NCBI GenBank assembly: GCA_050747245.1
Contig: JBOGNO010000006.1
Span: 182,006-246,005, forward strand
Length of the DNA stretch: 64,000 bases
Direction of reading: 5' to 3'
DNA from: JBOGNO01 sp050747245
GTDB lineage: Bacteria > Acidobacteriota > Terriglobia > Acidiferrales > UBA7541
Below the pieces are notes generated by a model. That model worked only from the letters and a program-made list of their open reading frames with translations, ran no database searches and was not told the origin of the DNA. Positions 50,593 through 59,554 of this stretch are shown here, in pieces (position 1 is the first letter of the stretch; each line of letters starts with the position of its first letter). Position numbers and translations under genes: made by a program.

Positions 50593-50886
50593 TTAGGAGG
50601 CCTTGGATCGTTCTTTCTGATATGCGTCCTTGCCCGCTTCGACTGCCGCGGAGATGGAATCCTTTTGCCGGGCCATAATTTCCTTGCTGCGTTCGAGCAA
50701 ATCCTCGGCGCGCTCACGCAATTCTCGTGCCTTGCGCTGGGCGTACTCTCGGCCCTCGTCCGCCTTATTCGATAGATACTCGCGGGTCTCCTCACCCGAT
50801 TTTGGCGCGAAGAGAATCCCGAGCAGGCTTCCGATACCCAGCCCCACCAGAAAGAAGCTGATTTTTGAACCCACGTTATCGGCCAT
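50593..50886 (-). CDS. YtxH-like (gas vesicle/DUF) small membrane protein
   Basis: About 97 aa. An N-terminal helix with the YtxH pattern 'FFLVGLGIGSLLGILFAPKS' and 'GEETREYLSNKADEGREYAQ', then a charged helix (ERAEDLLERSKEIMARQKDS). YtxH proteins are common in stress regulons, with function unknown. RBS GAGGAGAGG. It sits directly before the DUF948-like gene and upstream of uvrC's 3' end. Confidence 0.88.
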   Translation of the reverse strand: MADNVGSKISFFLVGLGIGSLLGILFAPKSGEETREYLSNKADEGREYAQRKARELRERAEDLLERSKEIMARQKDSISAAVEAGKDAYQKERSKAS

Positions 50887-50996
50887 CACTCACCTCTCCT
50901 CGAAACGGTAGCACGCGCAAGTGGCACGGGCAAGGAGCCGGAAACAATCCTGCCTGCCGGGTCAAACAACTCCATACGGAATCGTATGGACGGATG

Positions 50997-52847
50997 TCAT
51001 AGCCGCGCCCCTGATGATTCCTTTGTTCCATGAAAATGCTCGTAAATCCTTCGCGCCTGGGGCCGCGCCACGACCGCTTCGAGTTCCTGGAGATTCAATT
51101 CCCGCACTCGTGCTACGCTGCCAAATCCCTTCAGAAGCTTTCGCGCGGTCCGCTCTCCCACGCCGGGGATTTCGGAAAGGCTGCTCCTTACTTGTCGCTT
51201 GGCTCTGCGCTGGCGGTGGAATGTGACCCCGAAGCGGTGCGTTTCATCGCGAATCTGCTGCACAAGGTGCAGTATCGGGGAGTGCCGTTCGAGTACGATG
51301 GGCTCGTTTTCGTGTCCTAGGAGGTAGATGATCTCCTCCTGCTTTGCGATGCTGGCCAAAGGCTGATTGATGATTTCAAGTTTGGCCAGCGCCTCTGCAG
51401 CCGCGTGCAATTGTCCAAGGCCCCCGTCGATCAGGATGAGATCAGGGAACAGCTTGTGCTCATCGCGCATTCGCTGGTAACGCCGCTCTATCGCCTCTCG
51501 CATGCTGGCGAAATCGTCTCGCAACAAGCCCTCCTTGCCGGACCTGCTGGATTCCTTTCCTCGGATGATGAACTTCCGGTAATCGCTTTTCTTCATTCGA
51601 CCGTTTTCCCAGACGATCATGGAAGCGACGGTGTCTGTGCCCTGCAAGTGGGAAATGTCGAATGACTCGATTTGTCGCGGCGGCTCCGGCAACCCAAGCG
51701 CTGTTTGCAATGCCTCAACGATTGTCTCTGAATTCGGCCTCAGCACTCGGAATCGTTGTAGAAACGAATGTCGTGCGTTCTTTTCCACAAGTTCGAGCAG
51801 GGCGCGTTTCCGTCCTCGCTGCGGAGTCACGATTTCTACCGTGTGTCCCGCTTTCTCCGAAAACATTTCTTCCAGCAGCCGGCGATCCTCGAAATCCTCA
51901 GTCACGTGAATTAGCCGGGGAAGATACTCAGAATCTAAGTAGATTTGTTTGAGCAGCGCGGGCAAAAATTCCTTGGCGTCGAATTCTTCGAGTTCCTCCC
52001 AGTAAAAATCGCGGCGATCCATCACCCGTCCTCCGCGGAGGTGAAATAGATTGACGGCGACTTGCGGCGGCTCTGCGTGCCAGGCAAGGACGTCAGTATC
52101 GTCGCCAGCGGCAGCCGCGATCTTCTGGCGTTCCTCCATCTCGGTGAGCGTGCGCAGCAGGTCGCGGTATCCTGCAGCCTCCTCGAAGCGTTCACTTTCG
52201 GAAGCAAGTTTCATTCGTTCCTCTACATTTTTCTTGAGGTCATGGCCGCGTCCTTCGAGGAACAGCCGCACGTCAGCCGCAGCTTCCGCGTAGCGTTCAT
52301 CGGTCACGAGCTGCGACACGCAGGGCCCCAGACAGCGATGAATGTAGTATTGCAAACAGGGCCGAGGATGCTCTCGCGTCAAGTCCACGGTGCATGACGG
52401 CACCAGGAAATGCTTGTGAATCATGTGCACCAGGCGGTACGCCAGGCTTGCGGGGAAGTACGGCCCGAAATAGATGGATCCATCTTTTTTCAGCCGCCGT
52501 GTGACGTACACGCGCGGAAATTGCTCGAAGGCTGTGTAGCGGATGTACGGATACGTCTTGTCGTCGCGCAGCAGGACGTTGAATTTCGGCTGATACTGCT
52601 TAATCAGATTGTTTTCGAGCGCCAGCGCTTCTTTCTCATTGTCCACCACGATGTAGCGCAGGCCGGCGATTTCTCGCACCAGTGAACCCGTCTTGGCGTC
52701 GGCCGCACGCGACTCGAGGAAATAGGAAGGTACCCGCTGCCGCAGGATGCGAGCTTTGCCCACATATATGATTTTTTCTAAGGCATCCAGAAAGAGGTAC
52801 ACTCCGGGCTGTGCAGGCAGGCCCTCTACTTGTTCGCGAAGGTCCAT
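50997..52847 (-). CDS. uvrC: Excinuclease ABC subunit C
   Basis: A 616-aa endonuclease making both incisions in nucleotide excision repair. Domains: GIY-YIG N-terminal nuclease ('GVYLFLDALEKIIYVGKARI'), the UVR motif that binds UvrB ('ERMKLASESERFEEAAGYRD'), the RNase-H-like 3' domain ('IESFDISHLQGTDTVASMIV', 'LILIDGGLGQLHAAAEAL'), and tandem HhH at the C-terminus ('IPGVGERTARKLLKGFGSVA'). Normal length. Its uvrA partner is 8 kb away at 56551-59493; uvrB is not in the window. Confidence 0.97.
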   Translation of the reverse strand: MDLREQVEGLPAQPGVYLFLDALEKIIYVGKARILRQRVPSYFLESRAADAKTGSLVREIAGLRYIVVDNEKEALALENNLIKQYQPKFNVLLRDDKTYPYIRYTAFEQFPRVYVTRRLKKDGSIYFGPYFPASLAYRLVHMIHKHFLVPSCTVDLTREHPRPCLQYYIHRCLGPCVSQLVTDERYAEAAADVRLFLEGRGHDLKKNVEERMKLASESERFEEAAGYRDLLRTLTEMEERQKIAAAAGDDTDVLAWHAEPPQVAVNLFHLRGGRVMDRRDFYWEELEEFDAKEFLPALLKQIYLDSEYLPRLIHVTEDFEDRRLLEEMFSEKAGHTVEIVTPQRGRKRALLELVEKNARHSFLQRFRVLRPNSETIVEALQTALGLPEPPRQIESFDISHLQGTDTVASMIVWENGRMKKSDYRKFIIRGKESSRSGKEGLLRDDFASMREAIERRYQRMRDEHKLFPDLILIDGGLGQLHAAAEALAKLEIINQPLASIAKQEEIIYLLGHENEPIVLERHSPILHLVQQIRDETHRFGVTFHRQRRAKRQVRSSLSEIPGVGERTARKLLKGFGSVARVRELNLQELEAVVARPQARRIYEHFHGTKESSGARL

Positions 52848-52948
52848 CGAGACTTGCCGCGCGAGCGGCGATCTTGCTGTCGCACCCCGAATCGCATCGG
52901 CAACTCCGATGATAGCAAATGAAATCTAACGCTATCTAGGAACTGAAA

Positions 52949-53407
52949 GTGAAGCCTTTTCGAATCTTTGCGCGAGTTGCCCTTGCTGTCGCGGGCTTAA
53001 GTTTCGCGCTATCTACCGTTGCCATTTCAGCTCACGCGCAGGATTCCTCCAAGAATCCACCTCCTCCGGCACAAGATTCCTCGAAGAATCCACCCGAGGC
53101 GCAAAGGGATTCACAACCCAAATACGAGCCTTACCGCGCCGTCCACGATGTCGAGATTGGAAAATACTATTTGCGCAAAGGTGATCCCGATGCCGCGATC
53201 GGACGCTTCCTCGACGCCATCGAATACTGGGAGAATTACGCCGAGCCGCGTTTCTTACTCGCGCGGATTTACGATAAGAGGAACGAAAAGGAATTGGCTC
53301 TGCGGTACTATCGCGAATACTTGAAAGCCGCGCCCAACGGCGAGGATGCCAAGACAGTGCGCAAACGAATTGCCTTACTTTCCGGAGAACCGGCCCACCA
53401 GAAGTGA
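52949..53407 (+). CDS. Exported TPR protein, BamD-like
   Basis: 152 aa, GTG start with AGGAA before it. Signal peptide ('VALAVAGLSFALSTVAISAH', cleavage near AHAQD). Two repeats of 'QDSSKNPP' form a Pro/Ser linker at residues 31-52, then two TPR units ('IGKYYLRKGDPDAAIGRFLD', 'YWENYAEPRFLLARIYDKRN', 'ELALRYYREYLKAAPNGEDA'). It resembles the outer-membrane assembly lipoprotein BamD, but without a lipobox. Probably a periplasmic scaffold. Confidence 0.75.
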   Translation: MKPFRIFARVALAVAGLSFALSTVAISAHAQDSSKNPPPPAQDSSKNPPEAQRDSQPKYEPYRAVHDVEIGKYYLRKGDPDAAIGRFLDAIEYWENYAEPRFLLARIYDKRNEKELALRYYREYLKAAPNGEDAKTVRKRIALLSGEPAHQK

Positions 53408-53423
53408 AATTCCCGGAACCGTT

Positions 53424-54140
53424 TCAGCGCAGTCTTTTCAGAAATCGCATTGCCGGATGGTAGTTCTTGAATCGCTGTTCCTCTTTGCGAAATTCTCGTG
53501 AGTGAGAGCGCAAGCGGCAGCGTTCGTATCGCAGTGGGTGTTTCTGGTGAAGCATTTCGTGAAAGAGGACATACTCCACGACAAACGCAGGCACATCCGG
53601 GCGGTCCAAGCGTTTGTTGATGACGATCTGTTCGAGGGCGGGATCGTAGCACCCCAACTGCGCCCTCCAAACGCGGTGGCTCCAGCCTAGCCGCGGCGCG
53701 GCAAGTGTCCCAGCAAACAACTTAGAGTTCAGCCGCGCGTACATTTCGCGCAGATTGTGCCGTTCCCCGTTAGCTGTCAACGCCAGTGCATTGCGCACTC
53801 GTTTGCGTCGCAGGAGAAGCAGGCGCGAGCGAATCTTATGAGAATTTGAAAATGTGCGGTAACCATCAAGCAATTCCTCGGGCGGCGTGCGGCGGTAAAG
53901 TTTGCCAAGCAGGATCGCCGCAGCGGCTTCCAAGACGATTCGTGGCGCGCCCCTCAACACGTCGGAGAGCCGCACGTGAGCTCGGTCCTCTCGCAGGCGT
54001 ATCGTCAGGGAAAGCCCAGCGTAGGGGCGAAACTCAACCAGGAACGTCGGCGACCGTCCCGTACATCCAAGTCGGGTGAACATCCGCGAAAAAATCTGCG
54101 GCCCGCCGGGAACGTCTCGGCGCACTGCGCTGCGCCTCAC
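53424..54140 (-). CDS. SprT-like metalloprotease-fold protein
   Basis: 238 aa. The start at GTG 54140 overlaps the upstream stop by 4 bp (GTGA) and has AGGAG 9 bp before it, which decides the start. The C-terminal half carries the SprT zinc site 'VEYVLFHEMLHQKHPLRYER' (HExxH-like HEMLH), preceded by 'NLREMYARLNSKLFAGTLAA' and 'VINKRLDRPDVPAFVVEYVL'. Eukaryotic SprTN cleaves DNA-protein crosslinks; the bacterial role is not settled. Being in the uvrA operon fits repair, but this is inference. Confidence 0.85.
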   Translation of the reverse strand: MRRSAVRRDVPGGPQIFSRMFTRLGCTGRSPTFLVEFRPYAGLSLTIRLREDRAHVRLSDVLRGAPRIVLEAAAAILLGKLYRRTPPEELLDGYRTFSNSHKIRSRLLLLRRKRVRNALALTANGERHNLREMYARLNSKLFAGTLAAPRLGWSHRVWRAQLGCYDPALEQIVINKRLDRPDVPAFVVEYVLFHEMLHQKHPLRYERCRLRSHSREFRKEEQRFKNYHPAMRFLKRLR

Positions 54141-54679
54141 GAAGGTTTTCTCCTCACGGGAGGAGCCGTCGAATCCTTGGCGGCCTTATTGGCATCGTCA
54201 AGGGCGTCTTTGGTTCCCTCGATGGCATCCTCAAGCGTGTCTTTGTACGTGTCCAACTCCACCGCATCCTTCTCGATCCTCTGCAGCGCGGCCAGGAAGT
54301 CCTTACACTTGTCCTGCATTAACTTAATGGCCCCGCGAACGTCCTCACCTTTGTCGTGGCCTACAATCAGCTGATCCGCTGCGTCGTCCACGCTTCCGCT
54401 GTATCCGTTTAGTAGCCCGTTGAGCAGCTCAGAGCGGTTCGACTCTGGTTCCGTGCGCTGCAATTCATACTGAAGTTTCTTGAGGCGGTCCTCTGCAAAG
54501 GAAATGTAGAGCTTGATCCTCTCGCTGGCGGTCTCCGCATCGCGGATCTTGTCCTCTTCCTCCTGGGAGAGATAATCACGCCTTTCCTGCAACTTCCAAT
54601 CGCCCTTGCTGGGCAAACTTCGCGCACTGCACATTCCCGCGAGCAGCAGTATCGCGATGCTCATCGTTCCCAGCCGCAT
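54137..54679 (-). CDS. Exported coiled-coil protein of unknown function
   Basis: 180 aa from the ATG at 54679 (RBS GAGGAGGCCTCC). Signal peptide 'MRLGTMSIAILLLAGMCS'. The mature protein is highly helical and charged ('QERRDYLSQEEEDKIRDAET', 'RIKLYISFAEDRLKKLQYEL', 'LDTYKDTLEDAIEGTKDALD'), with no recognised domain. It is translationally coupled to the SprT-like gene and lies 20 bp after the gene at 54700. Confidence 0.7.
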   Translation of the reverse strand: MRLGTMSIAILLLAGMCSARSLPSKGDWKLQERRDYLSQEEEDKIRDAETASERIKLYISFAEDRLKKLQYELQRTEPESNRSELLNGLLNGYSGSVDDAADQLIVGHDKGEDVRGAIKLMQDKCKDFLAALQRIEKDAVELDTYKDTLEDAIEGTKDALDDANKAAKDSTAPPVRRKPS

Positions 54680-54699
54680 GGAGGCCTCCTCGCCTGCGT

Positions 54700-55230
54700 T
54701 CAAGATCCCGGCTTGCCGGTCTTGCGCGCATGTCCGGGCTGCCGCGGAAAAAGATCCCTCAGCAGTTCGCGATTCACTTCTTCGAGTTGTGCGTGCACGG
54801 CATTGAATGGGTCTTTCCAATCTTCTGGAACTTCCAGCAGGATATCCTTCATCATCCGCAGGGATTCGCGAACGGAGATCTGCAGCTGTTTGAATCCCGC
54901 GGGCCGGTTTTCAGCATCGACCCCGAGGCCTTCGAGCTGCTTTTGTGTTTCGAGCACGGCGTCACGATAGTCGCCGAGTAGAATTACACTGCGCGGCAGA
55001 TCCTTCTCTTCGACGGCCTTGCGGCAAACTGCCATTTCCGCAGCTCCCGTGCGCTGGAGGAGTTTGGCCCGACGCACTGGATCCTTTTCCGAAGCATACT
55101 GCTCACGAAACGCCGCTGCGGGATTGTCTTGTTTTGCGCTGTCGAGTTTTGCGCTCTCTTGCGGGGAAAAGAGTGGTGCGGTCAGAGCGGCCAGGAGCGC
55201 CGCCCATGCATATGCTCCTCGCGCGAGCAT
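54700..55230 (-). CDS. Exported protein of unknown function
   Basis: 176 aa from the ATG at 55230 (RBS AGGAGAAGAAGTGAG), starting 1 bp past the upstream TPR gene's stop. Signal peptide 'MLARGAYAWAALLAALTAPL'. The mature part is helical ('AAAFREQYASEKDPVRRAKL', 'VILLGDYRDAVLETQKQLEG', 'LQISVRESLRMMKDILLEVP'). It appears to share an alpha-helical repeat style with its neighbours, perhaps one envelope complex. No family recognised. Confidence 0.7.
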   Translation of the reverse strand: MLARGAYAWAALLAALTAPLFSPQESAKLDSAKQDNPAAAFREQYASEKDPVRRAKLLQRTGAAEMAVCRKAVEEKDLPRSVILLGDYRDAVLETQKQLEGLGVDAENRPAGFKQLQISVRESLRMMKDILLEVPEDWKDPFNAVHAQLEEVNRELLRDLFPRQPGHARKTGKPGS

Positions 55231-55231
55231 C

Positions 55232-56554
55232 TCACTTCTTCTCCTTAATCTCTCGAGCGAGCGTGCGCACGCGCGCCGCAGCAGCAAAGTATTCGTCGTT
55301 GTTTTGGCCCGCATTCAGCTCCAGAAACTTTTGATAGGCAGCCAGCGACTCCTTTTTCTGCCCTAACTTATCGAGACAGTCCGCCCGGATGTACCACGAC
55401 CCCGCGGGAAGTGTTTGCTTTTTCTCCAGGGCATCGAGAACCTTCAAGGCCGTCGAATAATTACCGCCCAAATATTCCGCGGCCATCAAATCCTCGACGG
55501 TTGAAAGGTCGCACAAGTTGTTTTTGCACGCAGTCAGCAGATGCGGTATGGCGGCGGGATAATTCTTCGATTCCAGCAGCACGTGCCCGAGCTGCGCGTG
55601 CAGGATCGGATCATCAGGCGCAATAACCGCCGCTTTTTGAAGGGGCGTCACAGCTTCCGCATACTTCTTCTGTTGAAACAAGATTTCCCCGCGCAGCCTG
55701 AGTGATACAAGCGAAGGCGCGGCGGCCGCATCGAGGCGATCGAGCTCTGCCATCGCATCGCTGTATTCACCGAGGTCATAGAGTAGCCCCGCGCGATCGA
55801 GTCGCGCTGCTACGTCGCCGGGCATGGCGCCGAGATACCTGCCTAGTTCCGTGGCGGCTTCCTGCTTTTTCCCCTGTGCCATCAAACTCTGCGCCAGTCC
55901 CAGCCGCGCGATCGCTGAATCCGGGTCCGCTTCGAGTGCTTCGCGAAATTCCGCTTCGGCCGTCGCGGCTTCGTGGACAGAAAGGTTTGCGCGCCCCAGG
56001 GCAAAATGCGTGTCGAAAGATTTCGGCTCGAGTTTTTCCGCGGCTTTGTATTCTCCGATTGCTTCTGGAATTTGTGCTGAGCGTTCAAGCGCTGTGCCCA
56101 GCACAAAATGCGCTTGCGCCAATTCCGGCTTCAACTCCGCGAGTTTGCGAAACGGCTCGACAGCCGCGCGTGGGTCTTTGTCAAGCAGCGCCAGTCCCAG
56201 GTTTTGAAACGCCTCGGCCAAATTGGGATCGAGCGCGACAGCCTTTCGGTCCTCCTCAATGGCCTTCTCCGGCTCCGCCGCAGCTGAATAGGCATACCCC
56301 AGCCAAAAGTGACCCTCCGCGCCTTCCGGCTTCTTCGCGATGTAATTCGAAAACGCGTCGATGGCCGTAGCGTAATCCTTTTGTTGAAGAGCCGCCTGGC
56401 CTTTCGCCAGAAGCGCTCGCAAGGCCGGATCTTCCGCCGGCTGAGCGTGATAAGTCTTTCGTGACGTGGATACGGTCTGGACCAAAGCCGATGGCGCGAG
56501 AGTCACGGCCAAAAAGGTCGTTACGACAAAGAGCGTTTTGGAAAACGGAGTCAT
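55232..56554 (-). CDS. Tetratricopeptide-repeat protein, exported
   Basis: 440 aa. A signal peptide (about residues 1-26) is followed by about nine TPR-like repeats: 'YATAIDAFSNYIAKKPEGAE', 'GHFWLGYAYSAAAEPEKAIE', 'AFQNLGLALLDKDPRAAVEP', 'DPDSAIARLGLAQSLMAQGK', 'YSDAMAELDRLDAAAAPSLV', 'YAEAVTPLQKAAVIAPDDPI'. ATGA overlap with uvrA. It probably scaffolds envelope proteins. It is the second gene in the uvrA operon; there is no obvious DNA-repair motif. Confidence 0.88.
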   Translation of the reverse strand: MTPFSKTLFVVTTFLAVTLAPSALVQTVSTSRKTYHAQPAEDPALRALLAKGQAALQQKDYATAIDAFSNYIAKKPEGAEGHFWLGYAYSAAAEPEKAIEEDRKAVALDPNLAEAFQNLGLALLDKDPRAAVEPFRKLAELKPELAQAHFVLGTALERSAQIPEAIGEYKAAEKLEPKSFDTHFALGRANLSVHEAATAEAEFREALEADPDSAIARLGLAQSLMAQGKKQEAATELGRYLGAMPGDVAARLDRAGLLYDLGEYSDAMAELDRLDAAAAPSLVSLRLRGEILFQQKKYAEAVTPLQKAAVIAPDDPILHAQLGHVLLESKNYPAAIPHLLTACKNNLCDLSTVEDLMAAEYLGGNYSTALKVLDALEKKQTLPAGSWYIRADCLDKLGQKKESLAAYQKFLELNAGQNNDEYFAAAARVRTLAREIKEKK

Positions 56555-59493
56555 CCCGAATGCAGCTCGCGTCCTTGCGGGTGATTGTTCAGCGCGCGCG
56601 CCAGAAACTTCCCCGTGTGCGATTGTGAATTCCGCGCCACCTGCTCGGGCGTTCCCGCGGCCACCACTCTGCCTCCAGCGTCTCCGCCTTCCGGGCCAAG
56701 GTCAATCACCCAGTCCGCTGATTTGATGATATCTAGATTGTGCTCGATGACCAGCACCGATGCGCCATCGTCGATCAGCTTGCGCAGAGCCGCCAGCAAC
56801 TTTTGAATGTCATCAAAATGCAATCCGGTGGTCGGCTCATCAAACAGATACAGCACCCCGGCATTGTCCTCCCGCGTGAGATGCGCCGCGAGTTTCAAAC
56901 GTTGTGCCTCGCCACCCGATAGCGTTGTGGCCGATTGCCCCAACCGCAGATAACCAAGTCCGGTTTCGTCCAAAACCTTCAGTCGCGAAGTCACGCGCGG
57001 GTTCCCGGCGAAAAAAGTCAGTGCCTCGCGCACGGTTAATGACAACACCTCGTGAATATTTTTTCCGTGATATTGAACTTCCAGGACTCCGCTCTTGTAG
57101 CGCGTTCCCCTGCATTCCTCGCAAACCAGTTCGACGTCCGCTAGGAACCTCATTTCCACCGTCACCGTGCCGTCGCCCTGGCAGGCCTCGCAGCGGCCTC
57201 CCGAAACGTTGAACGAGAAGTGGCCTGCCGTGTAACCGCGTTTTCGCGCCTCGGGCGTGCTGGCGAATACGGAGCGGATGGCGTCGAACGCCTTAGTATA
57301 AGTCGCTGGATTCGACCGTGGAGTCCTTCCGATGGGGGATTGGTCCACCATCTCCACTTCCCGGATGTGCTGGTCGCCAGTTAACGAATCGCATGCTTCG
57401 CGCCAATTCCCTCCACTGCGTTTTTTTCGAAATGTCTCGTACAGGACGTCGTATACGAGGGTGGATTTCCCCGAACCCGATACGCCGGTCACCGCTACAA
57501 TCGTTCCCAGGGGAATCATCAGGTCGATCTTCCTTAGATTGTGGCTCCGCGCTCCGCTGATTCGCAGAACATGCCCGTCTGGTTTCCTCCGCGTCGCGGG
57601 GACCGGAATTTTCAGATCACCGCTCAGATATCTTCCGGTTAGCGATCTCTGGTTTTTCAACAACTCTGCGCGTGTCCCCGCAAATACCAGCTTGCCCCCG
57701 TGCTCCCCCGCTCCTGGGCCGAGGTCCATGATGTAATCCGCCGCTGCCATTGTGTCCGGATCGTGTTCCACAACTAACACGGTATTCCCCAATCCGCGGA
57801 GATCCTCCAGAATATGGATCAGGCGGTGCGTATCCCGCGGGTGCAACCCAATTGATGGCTCGTCCAGGACGTACAGGGCGCCCACCAGGTGGGATCCCAG
57901 CGAAGTCGCCAGCTGTATCCTCTGCGCCTCGCCTCCCGATAGGGTGGACGTCAGTCGGTCGAGCGTGAGGTATTCCAAGCCGACTTCGTCCAAGAATCGT
58001 AGCCGTTGCTGGATCTCTTCGAGAATCTTCTCCGCAACCACGGCTTCCGCTGGTCCTAGAGTCAGCTTTGCAAAGAAATCACGCGCCTCTCTCACCATCA
58101 TCCGGCAGACGTCTGTGATTGGTCGGCCTTCGATTCTCACCGCGCGCGCCTCCGCTCTCAGGCGCGTTCCTTTGCACTCCGGGCAGGTGGCGTAGCCGCG
58201 GTAACGGCTCAAGAACACGCGCACGTGCAGCTTGTACTTCTTCCTTTCCAGCCAGTTGAAGAATCCCTTCACTCCAGCAAATTTCGCGGCAGCATCGCCT
58301 TCAAGGATTTCCTCGCGCTGCTCTGTGGGCAGTTCGCGAAACGGTGCGCTGAGCGAGATCCCCTTCTCCCGCGCGTAGCGCTTTAGTTCCTGTGCGAATT
58401 GCCGGTGACGTGGCCGCGTCCACGGATCGATGGCGCCTTCGCCCAGCGATTTTCCCTTGTCCGGGATCACGCGGTCCATGTCGATATCAATCGTATTTCC
58501 GAACCCCTGGCACCGCGGACACGCCCCAAACGGATTGTTGAACGAAAAGAGGAGGGGCTCCGGCTCCTGATATCCGATTCCGCAGCGCTTACATTCGAAC
58601 CGCTCGTTGAACACCAACCGCTCCATTTCCGCGCTTCCGTTATCGGGAACAAATTCCAAAATTGCCTCGCCGCCCTCGCGGTAGCAGATCTCAATTGAAT
58701 CAATCAAACGCGCGCGAATTTCCGGGCCAATGGCCAGACGATCCACCAGAACGTAGGCTGGTTTCGCGAAATTCAGATCCAGGAGGCTCTCCGGGGAGGA
58801 AAACTCAAAGACCCGCCCTGCCTGTACAATGCGGTTGAAGCCGCGCCTTTGCAGTGCCGCAAGGGCATCGCGCACGGCATCTCCCGAAGGCTTGACCGTC
58901 TTGCGCGGCTTAGGCGCTTTCGGTTCGAAGAATTCGCCGAATCGCAGCGAATACAGCACATAAAATTTCTCTCCCGCCTCTCGTCCGAGCACGCGATCCG
59001 CTATTTCATCCACGGAGTCCTTGCGAATTTGCTCGCCGCATTTCAGGCAATAGCTGCGCCCCGCGCGCGCGTAGAGCAGCCGCAGGTAATCATAGATCTC
59101 CGTGGCCGTGGCCACCGTCGATCGCGGATTGCGCGTGGAATTTTTCTGCCGGATGGCTATGGCCGGAGCGATGCCCGTGATCTCGTCTACGTCCGGCTTC
59201 TCGATCCGCTCCAGGAATTGCCGCGCGTAGGCTGAAAGGGACTCGATGTACCTGCGCTGTCCCTCCGCGTAAACCGTATCGAAAGCCAGGCTGGATTTGC
59301 CGGAGCCCGAGACCCCGGTCACCACCGTGATGGCGTTGTGCGGAATTTCGAACGAGATATTCTTCAAATTATGAACGCGCGCCCCGCGCACGCGCAGCAT
59401 CTCTGTCTGCTCCGGGCCGGGGAAATGTTTGTTGGCGGTTGCGGCCTCGCTGACTTTAACTCGCGCGGTCTTCTCAGTGGCTTCCGGCGGCAT
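56551..59493 (-). CDS. uvrA: Excinuclease ABC subunit A
   Basis: 980 aa from the ATG at 59493; the track's earlier start is non-conserved. A damage-recognition ATPase of nucleotide excision repair. Two ABC modules: first Walker A 'VVTGVSGSGKSSLAFDTVYA', first zinc module 'YCLKCGEQI', signature 'TLSGGEAQRIQLATSLGSHL', 'DEPSIGLHPRDTHRLI'; second Walker A 'AVTGVSGSGKSTLVYDVLYE', zinc CxxC-x19-CxxC ('CEACQGDGTVTVEMRF', 'VCEECRGTRYKSGVLEV'), 'GQSATTLSGGEAQRLKLAAH', 'DEPTTGLHFDD'. It has its own promoter 16 bp upstream. Confidence 0.97.
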   Translation of the reverse strand: MPPEATEKTARVKVSEAATANKHFPGPEQTEMLRVRGARVHNLKNISFEIPHNAITVVTGVSGSGKSSLAFDTVYAEGQRRYIESLSAYARQFLERIEKPDVDEITGIAPAIAIRQKNSTRNPRSTVATATEIYDYLRLLYARAGRSYCLKCGEQIRKDSVDEIADRVLGREAGEKFYVLYSLRFGEFFEPKAPKPRKTVKPSGDAVRDALAALQRRGFNRIVQAGRVFEFSSPESLLDLNFAKPAYVLVDRLAIGPEIRARLIDSIEICYREGGEAILEFVPDNGSAEMERLVFNERFECKRCGIGYQEPEPLLFSFNNPFGACPRCQGFGNTIDIDMDRVIPDKGKSLGEGAIDPWTRPRHRQFAQELKRYAREKGISLSAPFRELPTEQREEILEGDAAAKFAGVKGFFNWLERKKYKLHVRVFLSRYRGYATCPECKGTRLRAEARAVRIEGRPITDVCRMMVREARDFFAKLTLGPAEAVVAEKILEEIQQRLRFLDEVGLEYLTLDRLTSTLSGGEAQRIQLATSLGSHLVGALYVLDEPSIGLHPRDTHRLIHILEDLRGLGNTVLVVEHDPDTMAAADYIMDLGPGAGEHGGKLVFAGTRAELLKNQRSLTGRYLSGDLKIPVPATRRKPDGHVLRISGARSHNLRKIDLMIPLGTIVAVTGVSGSGKSTLVYDVLYETFRKKRSGGNWREACDSLTGDQHIREVEMVDQSPIGRTPRSNPATYTKAFDAIRSVFASTPEARKRGYTAGHFSFNVSGGRCEACQGDGTVTVEMRFLADVELVCEECRGTRYKSGVLEVQYHGKNIHEVLSLTVREALTFFAGNPRVTSRLKVLDETGLGYLRLGQSATTLSGGEAQRLKLAAHLTREDNAGVLYLFDEPTTGLHFDDIQKLLAALRKLIDDGASVLVIEHNLDIIKSADWVIDLGPEGGDAGGRVVAAGTPEQVARNSQSHTGKFLARALNNHPQGRELHSG

Positions 59494-59508
59494 GGGGGTA
59501 AACAGACA

Positions 59509-59537
59509 ATTATACTTCTCTCTGGCGCTCGCATCAA
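59509..59537 (-). promoter_or_regulatory. Promoter of uvrA
   Basis: Minus strand: TTGATG (59532-59537), 17-bp spacer, perfect TATAAT (59509-59514). The ATG at 59493 is only 15 bp past the -10, so the leader is about 8-10 nt, nearly leaderless. I do not see a LexA-like box overlapping it. Confidence 0.65.
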
Positions 59538-59554
59538 ATGCGCCTTTGCACCGC

